Shown in pieces: positions 54,193 through 62,223 of a stretch of DNA of 64,000 bases; positions within the stretch are counted from its first letter, which is position 1; each line of letters opens with the position of its first letter. Origin of the DNA: Chryseobacterium aquifrigidense. GTDB taxonomy: Bacteria > Bacteroidota > Bacteroidia > Flavobacteriales > Weeksellaceae. A program made the position numbers and the translations under genes. The notes under the pieces are model-generated. The model was given only the letters and a program-made list of their open reading frames with translations. It was not told where the DNA came from and made no database searches. The DNA lies in NCBI RefSeq assembly GCF_006716485.1, contig NZ_VFPD01000001.1, positions 1,021,806 to 1,085,805 of the forward strand. The letters run 5' to 3'.

Positions 54193-54528
54193 TTAAAAGT
54201 TTGTTTCATCCTCTATATGAGCGTGTGGAGCATTGTGTTTTACGGATTCTATTCCGTTTTCCATGCCATTGTCAGATTCATACATCTGGCTGGTTCCGAT
54301 GATCTGTCCGTTTCCTGCTTTTAGATTAAAGTAACATCTGCCGTCATTGGCTGTATTTCTTTCAAATTTTGCATCTTCCTGAGCATTGATTTTTACGGAT
54401 CCGATTCCGCTTTCACAGGAAGGTTTGGTACTGTATCCCTGACTGGTTAAAATAACCTGCCCGTTTCCTGCTTTTAGATTAAACTGGAAGTCTCCATTCG
54501 TTCTTTTAGAGATAATAAATTTTCCCAT
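54193..54528 (-). CDS. yegP: YegP-like protein (two DUF1508 repeats)
   Basis: 111 residues made of two DUF1508 units: GKFIISKRTNGDFQFNLKAGNGQVILTSQGY and DGRCYFNLKAGNGQIIGTSQMY. The shared FNLKAGNGQ(V/I)I core is diagnostic. The family is stress-linked in some bacteria but its function is unknown. It is 28 bp downstream of a small exported protein gene on the same strand. Confidence 0.9.
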   Translation of the reverse strand: MGKFIISKRTNGDFQFNLKAGNGQVILTSQGYSTKPSCESGIGSVKINAQEDAKFERNTANDGRCYFNLKAGNGQIIGTSQMYESDNGMENGIESVKHNAPHAHIEDETNF

Positions 54529-54555
54529 GGTAATAGTTTTTAGTTTGTGTTGTGT

Positions 54556-54870
54556 TTATTTGGATGGCATTATCTTTTTCCTGCTTACCTGAAGCTTATC
54601 AGGTGTAATCGAATTTAGAATTTTATATTGTGAATAATCCTTTGAAGGTTCTTTTAAAGCAAGATAAAGAGCAGTATCCTTAGGCTTAACTGTCAGTATT
54701 TTATAAAGCTCTTTTTGAGAATGCTCGGGTTTCACAGCAAAATATCCCGGGAATTTTATTTTGGAAACGATTTTTGTTGTATCAATCTTTGGAACAGGGA
54801 TTACATTTTCTGTTTTTTGTGCTGAGAAAGCCACTGAAATAAGGAGTATCGGAAATAATAAAGTTCTCAT
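54556..54870 (-). CDS. Small exported protein, unknown function
   Basis: 104 residues: signal peptide MRTLLFPILLISVAFSAQ, then a Lys/Pro-rich tail (VIPVPKIDTTKIVSKIKFPGYFAVKPEHSQKEL...) without recognised domains. Ordinary composition and start. It may be co-transcribed with the yegP-like gene. Confidence 0.6.
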   Translation of the reverse strand: MRTLLFPILLISVAFSAQKTENVIPVPKIDTTKIVSKIKFPGYFAVKPEHSQKELYKILTVKPKDTALYLALKEPSKDYSQYKILNSITPDKLQVSRKKIMPSK

Positions 54871-54962
54871 GTGTTAGTTAATTTAAAATAAAAATAATCA
54901 TTTTTTTTGAATTAATCCATTGAAAACATGGAAATCCAATGATAACCATAATAAATATGGGT

Positions 54963-54993
54963 GAAAACAAAAGCGCCCCAAAGTTGGGACGCT
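54963..54993 (-). terminator. Terminator of the fad operon
   Basis: On the minus strand AGCGTCCC / GGGGCGCT stem then TTTTGTTTT, 25 bp after the acyl-CoA dehydrogenase stop. Confidence 0.75.
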
Positions 54994-55017
54994 GAATCAA
55001 ATTTATGTTATTAAAGA

Positions 55018-56793
55018 CTAATAAGCTCCTTTCTCAATATAGTGAGCTGCCACTTTTTCAGTAAGTGCCACTACATTCGGATGGTTGGTGTATTTAGTGA
55101 ATCTTCTCAAACCAGAAAGCATCATTCTCTGCTCATCTCCTTCAGCGAAAGAAACGATTCCTTCTTTAGCCGCAGTGATGATTTTCTCAACCGCTTTGTA
55201 AAGGTTCAACTGAGCCATAGCTGCTTCCACAGATTCAGGAGAGAAATGCTTCTCAGCTCTTAATACTGCAGATTCTGCCATGTAGATCTGGTTAAGGATT
55301 TCAGAAGCATTCAGTAATAAATGCTGTTGTTTCTCAATATCCATCATGTATTTCTGAAGAGCCGCTCCGGAAACCATTAAAAATACTTTCTTAAGGTTAG
55401 CGATAATTGCTTTTTCTTCACTCATGAATTCAGAATAATCAGGAACTTCGAATGAAGGAATACCCATTAATTCTTTGCTGATCGCCATGGCAGGAGATAA
55501 AAGGTCCAGTTCACCTTTCATTGCTCTTTTGATAAGCATTCCTACAGCTAATAATCTGTTGATTTCATTAGTACCTTCATAGATTCTTGAAATTCTTGAA
55601 TCTCTCCACGCAGCTTCCATAGGAGTATCTTCAGAGAATCCCATACCTCCGTATACCTGAATTCCTTCATCTGCAGTGTGCTGAGCAAGGTCAGAAACGA
55701 ATACTTTAAGGATTGAACATTCTACTGCGAATTCTTCAACACCTTTCAATTCTGCTTCCTGATGGCTTAGTCCACCTGCTACCAACTCGTCTATTTTATC
55801 CTGAACGTTTTTAGCAGCCCTGTAAGAACCAGCTTCACTTACGAAAACTCCCGTTGCCATTTCTGCCAGTTTCTTTCTGATCGCTCCGAAAGTAGCAATA
55901 GAAACACCAAACTGTTTTCTTTCGTTAGAGTACTGGATAGAGTGGTTTAAGATTCTTCTTTGTGCATCAAGACAAGCAGCAGCTAATTTGATACGGCCTA
56001 CGTTCAATGCATTTAAAGCGATCTTAAAACCGTTGTTTCTTTCTCCTAAAAGGTTTTCCACGGGGATTTTCATATCATTGAAGAAAACCTGACGGGTAGA
56101 AGAGGCACGGATACCTAATTTATGTTCTTCTTCTCCGAAAGTTAAACTTTCTGGATTTTCAAGTTCAGATCTGTTGATTACGAAACCTGTGATATTTTTA
56201 TCATCATCAATTTTAGCGAATAATGTAAATGTATCTGCAAATCCTGCATTAGAAATCCACATTTTCTGGCCGTTGATGATATAATGTTTTCCGTCTTCTG
56301 AAAGTTTTGCTTTTGTCTTTCCTGAATTCGCGTCAGAACCAGCATCCGGCTCTGTCAAACAGTAAGCCCCGAATTTTGTTCCTGTTGCCAAATCCGGAAG
56401 GTATTTTTTCTTCTGCTCTTCAGTTCCGTAAAGAACGATAGGCAGCGTTCCGATTCCGGTGTGTGCACCATAAGCTGTTGCTAATGAACCGGTAGTTCCG
56501 GAAATATAATCGCAGGCAAGCATTGTCGTTACAAAGCCCATTCCAAGACCTCCATACTCTTCAGGAACAGCAATTCCCAACAATCCCATGTCACCTAACT
56601 TACGCATTGTTTCTTCAGTAAATGCATAATCTTTCTTTTCGAATCGCTCTCTTTGAGGAACAACCTCTCTATCTATAAATTCCTTCGCAGAATCACGAAG
56701 CATTTTTTGTTCTTCATTCAGTTCTTCAATACTGAAAATTTCGTTTGCAGGAATCTGTTTGATTAGGAATTCCCCGCCTTTTAATGTAGCCAT
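55018..56793 (-). CDS. fadE: Acyl-CoA dehydrogenase (VLCAD/FadE type)
   Basis: 591 residues. Dehydrogenase core: GLLGIAVPEEYGGLGMGFVT, GAYCLTEPDAGSDANSGKTKA (FAD-adjacent), GQKMWISNAGFADTFTLFAKI, VERNNG-type FKIALNALNVGRIKLAAACLD, and IQVYGGMGFSEDTPMEAAWRDSRISRIYEGTNEINR with the catalytic Glu406. An extra C-terminal domain of about 180 residues (EKAIIANLKKVFLMVSG...) is typical of the long-chain class. It performs the first step of beta-oxidation. Last gene of the operon, separated from fadA by the repeat-flanked four-helix-bundle cassette. Confidence 0.93.
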   Translation of the reverse strand: MATLKGGEFLIKQIPANEIFSIEELNEEQKMLRDSAKEFIDREVVPQRERFEKKDYAFTEETMRKLGDMGLLGIAVPEEYGGLGMGFVTTMLACDYISGTTGSLATAYGAHTGIGTLPIVLYGTEEQKKKYLPDLATGTKFGAYCLTEPDAGSDANSGKTKAKLSEDGKHYIINGQKMWISNAGFADTFTLFAKIDDDKNITGFVINRSELENPESLTFGEEEHKLGIRASSTRQVFFNDMKIPVENLLGERNNGFKIALNALNVGRIKLAAACLDAQRRILNHSIQYSNERKQFGVSIATFGAIRKKLAEMATGVFVSEAGSYRAAKNVQDKIDELVAGGLSHQEAELKGVEEFAVECSILKVFVSDLAQHTADEGIQVYGGMGFSEDTPMEAAWRDSRISRIYEGTNEINRLLAVGMLIKRAMKGELDLLSPAMAISKELMGIPSFEVPDYSEFMSEEKAIIANLKKVFLMVSGAALQKYMMDIEKQQHLLLNASEILNQIYMAESAVLRAEKHFSPESVEAAMAQLNLYKAVEKIITAAKEGIVSFAEGDEQRMMLSGLRRFTKYTNHPNVVALTEKVAAHYIEKGAY

Positions 56794-56826
56794 ATGTTAT
56801 TTTGTTATTTAATTTTTGAGACATTT

Positions 56827-56896
56827 TAGATAATAGACGGATAGATGATAGATTATTGGTGGCGTCTATTTTCTATCTGTCTATTATCTCCTAGTC
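56827..56896. repeat. 15-bp repeats left of the four-helix-bundle gene
   Basis: Units GTCTATTTTCTATCT (56864) and GTCTATTATCTCCTA (56879), then a partial GTC, and an inverted copy at 56829-56852 that can form a 23-24 bp hairpin with them. Same unit as at 57294. Confidence 0.8.
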
Positions 56897-56905
56897 TTTT
56901 TTTTC

Positions 56906-57274
56906 TTAGTTCCTGTTTAAGGTATTTTGAAATACCATTGTTGCTTTTTGAAATTCCTCAATCTTAATTTCAAAGATTTCAGTTTTTTCATCGGATAAAT
57001 ATTTTCTATGATTTGCTAACAATATCTGTGTTTGCAATTCAAATGAAGAACCTAAAGAAATATCTAAAAAATGACTAAAAGACTTATTTGTTCTGCTTGA
57101 ACCTTCAGCTATATTTGATGGAATTGAAATAGCACATCTGTCCATTTGATTTTTCAAACCATATTTTTCATAAGTTGGAAAAGTATCTGTAAGATCTAAA
57201 GTTAATCTTGACAATTCCATACTCATTTGCCAAATTTTAAGCTTCTTAAAATTGTGCTTCTTAAAATCATTCAT
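56906..57274 (-). CDS. Four-helix-bundle (S23/bAvd-like) protein in a repeat-flanked cassette
   Basis: 122 residues. Family signature: FKKLKIWQMSMELSRLTLDLT, LKNQMDRCAISIPSNIAEGSSRTNKSFSHFLDISLGSSFELQTQILLA. This is the S23-type four-helix bundle, related to the intervening-sequence proteins of 23S rRNA and the accessory protein of diversity-generating retroelements, normally an RNA- or protein-binding pentamer. 15-bp tandem repeats of the same unit flank it on both sides. It sits inside the fad operon between fadA and fadE, with no link to fatty-acid metabolism. Probably cargo of a small mobile or duplicating element. Confidence 0.88.
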   Translation of the reverse strand: MNDFKKHNFKKLKIWQMSMELSRLTLDLTDTFPTYEKYGLKNQMDRCAISIPSNIAEGSSRTNKSFSHFLDISLGSSFELQTQILLANHRKYLSDEKTEIFEIKIEEFQKATMVFQNTLNRN

Positions 57275-57293
57275 ACATTTTTGGTGTCTTTAA

Positions 57294-57334
57294 GTCTATT
57301 ATCTATCCGTCTATTTTCTATTTGTCTATTAAAG
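57294..57334. repeat. 15-bp repeats right of the four-helix-bundle gene
   Basis: GTCTATTATCTATCC (57294), GTCTATTTTCTATTT (57309) and a partial third GTCTATTAAAG (57324). The last copy runs over the stop codon of fadA (57329-57331). Confidence 0.85.
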
Positions 57335-58507
57335 TAGTTCAAAAATAGAAGCCGCACCTTGTCCTGTTCCCACGCACATAGAAACCATTCCGTACTTGTT
57401 GCCACGTTTTCTCATTTCGTCAAGAAGCTGAACCGTAAGTTTTGTTCCTGTACATCCAAGTGGGTGACCAAGAGCGATAGCTCCTCCGTTTACGTTTAAG
57501 ATGTCAGGATTTAGTCCTAATTCTTTTTTGATTGCAACAGATTGAGAGGCGAAAGCTTCATTAAGCTCGATCAAGTCGATGTCTTTTAATTCTAAACCAG
57601 CTTGTTTCAATGCTTTAGGAATCGCATAAATTGGTCCCATACCCATGATTCTTGGCTCCAATCCGGCTGCCGCATAAGCCACTAATCTTGCTTCAGGCTC
57701 CAGTCCTAATTCTTTTACCATTTCCTCACTCATTACCATTACGAAAGCAGCTCCGTCACTCATCTGAGAAGAGTTTCCCGCAGTTACGCTTCCTCCGTTG
57801 GCAAATACAGGTCTTAGTTTTGCTAATCCAGCTAAAGATGTATCTGCTCTAGGTCCTTCATCTACAGAGAAATCAAACTTTTTAGTCTGCAGTTTCTGGT
57901 TTTCGTCCAGGAAATTATATTCTACAGGAATCGGGACAATCTGGTTGGCAAATTTTCCTTCCTGATTGGCTTTTAAAGCTTTCATATGAGATTCAAAAGC
58001 AAACTGATCCTGTTCTTCTCTTGTAATATTATATTGCTTGGCTACTTCTTCCGCTGTGTAACCCATTCCCCAGTAATAATCAGGGTTTGTTTTTGCGATA
58101 TCCGTTTCCGGAACCGGCTTATAACCTCCCATTGGAATATATGACATTGATTCTGTACCACCAGCGATGATACAATCTGCCATACCTGCCTGAATTTTTG
58201 CAGAAGCAATAGCGATCGCCTCACTTCCTGATGCACAGTATCTGTTCACGGTTACTCCAGGAACTTTATCAGTATTTAATCCCATCAAAGAGATCAGACG
58301 TGCAACGTTCAACCCCTGTTCAGCTTCCGGCATTGCATTTCCTACGATAAGGTCATCAATTCTGTTTTTATCTAATTGTGGTAGTTCAGCCATTAATTTT
58401 TCAATAACGGTAGCCGCCATCACATCAGGTCTTGTAAATCTTAAACTTCCTTTTGGAGCTTTTCCAACGGCTGTTCTGAAACCTTTTACTATGTATGCTG
58501 TTTTCAT
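57329..58507 (-). CDS. fadA: Acetyl-CoA C-acyltransferase (beta-oxidation thiolase)
   Basis: 392 residues. Catalytic Cys91 in TVNRYCASGSEAI, His348 in IALGHPLGCTGTK, and Cys378 in VSMCVGTGQGAA. The degradative-thiolase ending C-V-G-T-G-Q-G and the operon context identify 3-ketoacyl-CoA thiolase, the last step of beta-oxidation. It lies between fadN and fadE; 15-bp repeats cover its stop codon and a RAYT cassette separates it from fadN. Confidence 0.94.
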   Translation of the reverse strand: MKTAYIVKGFRTAVGKAPKGSLRFTRPDVMAATVIEKLMAELPQLDKNRIDDLIVGNAMPEAEQGLNVARLISLMGLNTDKVPGVTVNRYCASGSEAIAIASAKIQAGMADCIIAGGTESMSYIPMGGYKPVPETDIAKTNPDYYWGMGYTAEEVAKQYNITREEQDQFAFESHMKALKANQEGKFANQIVPIPVEYNFLDENQKLQTKKFDFSVDEGPRADTSLAGLAKLRPVFANGGSVTAGNSSQMSDGAAFVMVMSEEMVKELGLEPEARLVAYAAAGLEPRIMGMGPIYAIPKALKQAGLELKDIDLIELNEAFASQSVAIKKELGLNPDILNVNGGAIALGHPLGCTGTKLTVQLLDEMRKRGNKYGMVSMCVGTGQGAASIFELL

Positions 58508-58543
58508 TTTTTTTGTTTAATTAAATTGTTTTAAGAATTTTTT

Positions 58544-58616
58544 GCCTCGTAGAGGTCAACTGTTCATAGATATTTGTTTATGCTTTTTGTGGAGCTCCGT
58601 AGGAGCGACCTGTTAA
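58544..58616. repeat. REP-type palindromes downstream of the RAYT gene
   Basis: GCCTCGTAGAGG (from 58544) and GGAGCTCCGTAGGAGCGACC (from 58591). The second runs onto the RAYT stop codon (58613). Inverted copies occur at 59091 and 59139. Confidence 0.85.
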
Positions 58617-59077
58617 TCATTAATCCATTCAAATAAATATTTTGGATCATATTCTATCTCAAATTTTGACATAAAATCCAGATACTCTTCTCTAAAAGTT
58701 TTCTTTTTATGATGTTCTTCCTGATTTAAAATATATTTTACAACAGAATCAACACTGCTTTTAGAATGAGAAAAAGCTCCATACCCTTCCTGCCAGTTGA
58801 ATCTTCCATTGATCCATCCTTTTTCGTTGATGAATTTTGAAGAACCCGCCTTAATATCTCTTACTACATCTGAAACCGAATGTGTCGGATTCATACTTAT
58901 AAGAATATGGACATGGTCCGGCATTGCAAAAACTGCGAATAATTTTTGATTTCTATTGGAAACAATACCTGTTATAAACCGATGTAATTCTTCTCTGTTT
59001 TCTTTTGAAATCAGATTTTGTCTTCCTTTTACAGCGAAAACAATTTGAATATAAATCTGAGTGTAGGTATTTGCCAT
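58613..59077 (-). mobile_element. REP-associated tyrosine transposase (RAYT, IS200-like TnpA)
   Basis: 154 residues. HUH motif His55-x-His57 in FAMPDHVHILISM, and catalytic Tyr115 in VVKYILNQEEHHKKKTF. Further family marks: YTQIYIQIVFAVKGRQNLI, SDVVRDIKAGSSKFIN, FNWQEGYGAFSHSKS. Such single-strand nucleases act on REP hairpins; here two kinds of REP palindromes flank it in inverted orientation, which supports a RAYT/REP unit that inserted between fadN and fadA. No TnpB or passenger is present. Confidence 0.93.
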
Positions 59078-59087
59078 ACATTAAAGG

Positions 59088-59156
59088 GCCGCCTCTACGA
59101 GGCTCTCCAATTTTAAATTATTCATGCTATTAACAGTTCGCTCCTACGGAGCTTCC
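59088..59156. repeat. REP-type palindromes upstream of the RAYT gene
   Basis: CCTCTACGAGGC (from 59091) and CGCTCCTACGGAGC (from 59139), reverse complements of the pair at 58544-58610. The outer one ends 3 bp before the fadN stop codon (59159). Confidence 0.85.
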
Positions 59157-59158
59157 CG

Positions 59159-61552
59159 TTAGTTTCTCAAAGGCTTCCCATTTTGTAACATGTACTGAAT
59201 TCTCTCTAAAGTTTTTCTTTCACCACAAAGCTGAAGGAAGGTTTCTCTTTCAAGGTTCAGTAAATATTGTTCTGTTACCACTGTTGGTTCCGATAGATTT
59301 CCACCTACCATTACGTTGGCCAGTTTATCTGCAATTTTCTTATCGTGAGCAGAGATGAAGTTTCCGGTTAACATCTGGTCTGTTCCTACGTAGAACATTC
59401 CTAATGCATCTTTACCAAGAACTTTTACTTTTTGTTCGATAGGTTGAGTATATCCTTGTTCTGCTAATAGTTTTGCTACCTTTTTAGCTTCGGCTATCTG
59501 TCTGTTTTTGCTTACGGAAACGATGTCTTTTCCTTTTTCAAGGATTCCCATATCGTAAGCTTCACAAGCAGAAGTAGCTACCTTACCCATGGCGATATTC
59601 ATGAAAGCATCACGAAGTCTGTTATTTTTAACATCATCATTGTGGAATTCTCTGGAAGTTCTTAAAGTCAATTCTTTAGTACCACCACCGCCAGGAATTA
59701 CCCCAACTCCGGTTTCTACAAGTCCGATATACGTTTCTGCGGCTGCAACTACCCGGTCTGCATGCATAGTCATTTCGCATCCTCCACCCAAAGTCATTCC
59801 GTGAGGAGCAACTACAACTGGAATAGAGGAGTAGCGTACTCTCATCATTGATTTCTGGAAGTAAGCGATAGCCATATTCAAGTCATCCCAATCCTGCTCA
59901 ATAGCCATCATCAGGATCATGGCAAGGTTAGCACCTACAGAAAAATTAGTTCCCTGGTTTCCTACAACCAATCCCTCATATTCTTTTTCAGCCAAATCAA
60001 TGGCTCTGTTTAATCCATCAAGAACTTCACCTCCAAGAGAGTTCATTTTTGAACGGATCTCAAAGTTGATAATTCCATCTCCTAAATCTTCAATCGCTGC
60101 GCCGGAATTACTCCAAAGCGTTTTATTTTTTCTGATATTGTCTAAGATGATGAATGCATCCTGACCCGGGATTTTGTTATATTCTCCTGAATTTTTATCA
60201 ACATAGATACTTTGTCCTTCATCATTTACTTTATAGAAGGTTTCTACGTTTTTCACCCAATCTGAAACTTCGTATCCTGCATCTTTTGCCAGTTCAATAC
60301 CTTTCTGAACACCTACAGCATCCCAGATTTCAAACGGTCCGTTTTCCCATCCGAAGCCAGCTCTCATAGCATCGTCAATTTTGTAAACTTCGTCAGAGAT
60401 TTCAGGAACTTTGTGCGAAACATAAGCGAATAATGCTCCTAAAGACTTTCTGTACAATTCACCCGCTTTATCTTTACCGCCGATCAATACTTTGAATCTG
60501 TCGATTGGTTTGTCAATAGATTTGGTTAATTCTAATGTCGGGAATGATGATTTTCCCTGAAGTTCATATTCTAAAGTATCAAGGTTTAATCCGTGAATTT
60601 CAGATTTTCCTTCTGCATTTTTCACTTTTTTATAGAAACCTTGTTCTGTTTTTGAACCTAACCATTTATTATCCATCATTTTCTGGATATAAGGAGGAAG
60701 GGCAAATACATCATTGAAGTCATTGGCTTCTGCACCGCTTTGGCGAACACCGTTGGCTACCATTACCAAAGTGTCAAGACCTACAACGTCAGCTGTTCTG
60801 AACGTAGCAGATTTTGGACGTCCGATGACAGGACCTGTTAATTTATCAACATCAGAAACAGTAAGTCCTAATTTCTGTACATTGTGAAGAAGATCCATCA
60901 TAGAGAATACTCCGATTCTGTTGGCGATGAAAGCTGGTGTATCTTTAGCTAAAACGGTCGTTTTACCTAAGAACTTCGCTCCATAATTCATATAGAAATC
61001 TATAATTTCAGGAGCTGTATCATTAGTAGGGATAATCTCTAGAAGAGGAAGGTATCTTACGGGGTTGAAGAAGTGTGTTCCGGCAAAGTATTTTTTAAAA
61101 TCCTCGCTTCTTCCTTCTGTAAGGAAATGAATAGGAATACCTGATGTATTGGAAGAAATTAATGTTCCCGGTTTTCTGAACTGCTCAATTTTTTCGTATA
61201 CGGACTTCTTGATATCAAGCCTTTCTACTACTACTTCAATGATCCAGTCTGTATTTTTTATTTTCGGCAAATCATCATCGAAATTTCCGATTGTAATTCT
61301 GTCTGCAAACTTAGGTGAATAAAGAAGTGCAGGACTTGCTTTTTTAAGTTTTTCAAAGTTTTCGGAAGCAATTCTGTTTCTTACTACCTTGTCATCTTTG
61401 GTCAAACCTTTTTTCTGTTCAGCTTCAGTAAGTTCAAAAGGAACAATATCCAAAAGTGATACTTCAACGCCGATGTTGGCGAAGTGAGCAGCGATTCCGC
61501 TTCCCATAATTCCTGAACCAAGAACCGTTACATGTTTGATTCTTCTTTTCAT
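59159..61552 (-). CDS. fadN: 3-hydroxyacyl-CoA dehydrogenase / enoyl-CoA hydratase fusion
   Basis: 797 residues with the dehydrogenase first and the hydratase last, the order of Bacillus FadN and opposite to E. coli FadB. Dehydrogenase: VTVLGSGIMGSGIAAHFANIG (NAD loop) and FAGTHFFNPVRYLPLLEIIP (catalytic His-Glu). Hydratase region: GGGCEMTMHADRVVAAAETYIGLVETGVGVIPGGGG (oxyanion and Glu). It carries out steps two and three of beta-oxidation. First structural gene after marR; the B. subtilis operon has the same N-A-E order. Confidence 0.93.
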   Translation of the reverse strand: MKRRIKHVTVLGSGIMGSGIAAHFANIGVEVSLLDIVPFELTEAEQKKGLTKDDKVVRNRIASENFEKLKKASPALLYSPKFADRITIGNFDDDLPKIKNTDWIIEVVVERLDIKKSVYEKIEQFRKPGTLISSNTSGIPIHFLTEGRSEDFKKYFAGTHFFNPVRYLPLLEIIPTNDTAPEIIDFYMNYGAKFLGKTTVLAKDTPAFIANRIGVFSMMDLLHNVQKLGLTVSDVDKLTGPVIGRPKSATFRTADVVGLDTLVMVANGVRQSGAEANDFNDVFALPPYIQKMMDNKWLGSKTEQGFYKKVKNAEGKSEIHGLNLDTLEYELQGKSSFPTLELTKSIDKPIDRFKVLIGGKDKAGELYRKSLGALFAYVSHKVPEISDEVYKIDDAMRAGFGWENGPFEIWDAVGVQKGIELAKDAGYEVSDWVKNVETFYKVNDEGQSIYVDKNSGEYNKIPGQDAFIILDNIRKNKTLWSNSGAAIEDLGDGIINFEIRSKMNSLGGEVLDGLNRAIDLAEKEYEGLVVGNQGTNFSVGANLAMILMMAIEQDWDDLNMAIAYFQKSMMRVRYSSIPVVVAPHGMTLGGGCEMTMHADRVVAAAETYIGLVETGVGVIPGGGGTKELTLRTSREFHNDDVKNNRLRDAFMNIAMGKVATSACEAYDMGILEKGKDIVSVSKNRQIAEAKKVAKLLAEQGYTQPIEQKVKVLGKDALGMFYVGTDQMLTGNFISAHDKKIADKLANVMVGGNLSEPTVVTEQYLLNLERETFLQLCGERKTLERIQYMLQNGKPLRN

Positions 61553-61605
61553 ATGTAAATTTTTATTTGTATAAGATGATATGAACCCGAAGGCTTCATC
61601 AAAAT

Positions 61606-62061
61606 TTATTTTCTGTTATTTAATAATTCATTTGCTATTTTCATGATTTCACCCATCACATCTTTGAAAGCATCCAGTTTTTCCGGAGAAATTTTTTCCA
61701 TAACCTTCTTGTTGAAATTTACAACGACCTCCTTAGACATATTCCTGGAGTTTAATCCTTTATCTGTAAGTTTGATGATCACCTCTCTTTTATCAGTAGT
61801 GGTCTTTTCCTTATAGATGTATCCGTTATCCTCAAGAAGTTTGATGATTCTCGTTAATGAAGTGGGTTCAATAGCCATCTTTGGACCGAGATTGGTACTT
61901 CGCGTCCCTTCTTTGGGATCAATTTTAAGAAGAGTGAGTGCCTGTACCGCTGTGGAATCATGTTCCTGGGCTAATTCTGTGTACATTTTAGAAACAGCCA
62001 ACCAGGTCTGCTTTAAAATTAAATCTACGTTTTCTATTTTTTCCTTATTATTATCCATCAT
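61606..62061 (-). CDS. MarR-family repressor of the fad operon
   Basis: 151 residues from the ATG at 62061; the second of the adjacent ATGs (62058) is equally possible and a TTG at 62085 is unlikely. Winged-helix region: STAVQALTLLKIDPKEGTRSTNLGPKMAIEPTSLTRIIKLLEDNGYIYKEKTTTDKREVIIKLTDKG, the MarR wing signature DxR. It precedes fadN by 53 bp on the same strand. Two perfect palindromes with the core TATGCATGCATA lie just upstream, so autoregulation with acyl-CoA release is likely. Confidence 0.92.
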   Translation of the reverse strand: MMDNNKEKIENVDLILKQTWLAVSKMYTELAQEHDSTAVQALTLLKIDPKEGTRSTNLGPKMAIEPTSLTRIIKLLEDNGYIYKEKTTTDKREVIIKLTDKGLNSRNMSKEVVVNFNKKVMEKISPEKLDAFKDVMGEIMKIANELLNNRK

Positions 62062-62087
62062 TTTTGCGCCAATGGTTTTATCCAAAT

Positions 62088-62121
62088 TTAATAAATATTA
62101 TGCATGCATAATATTTATTAA
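62088..62121. promoter_or_regulatory. 34-bp perfect palindrome upstream of marR
   Basis: Perfect palindrome centred between 62104 and 62105, core TATGCATGCATA. Its lower edge is 27 bp before the marR ATG; probable MarR operator. Confidence 0.75.
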
Positions 62122-62177
62122 CGTTAAATTTTGTTAATAGGCTGTAAATAAACGGATTAAATTATATGATTAGCATA

Positions 62178-62197
62178 ATACTATGCATGCATAGTAT
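62178..62197. promoter_or_regulatory. Second MarR-type operator
   Basis: ATACTATGCATGCATAGTAT, a perfect 20-bp palindrome with the same core as the site at 62088; centres are 83 bp apart. Confidence 0.75.
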
Positions 62198-62223
62198 ATG
62201 GATAACTCAAAGAAAATCAAGTA

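Noticed and set aside
58613..59077. Complete IS200/IS605 insertion sequence
   Set aside because: No tnpB, and the flanks are REP palindromes on both sides rather than IS605-type ends; RAYT fits better.
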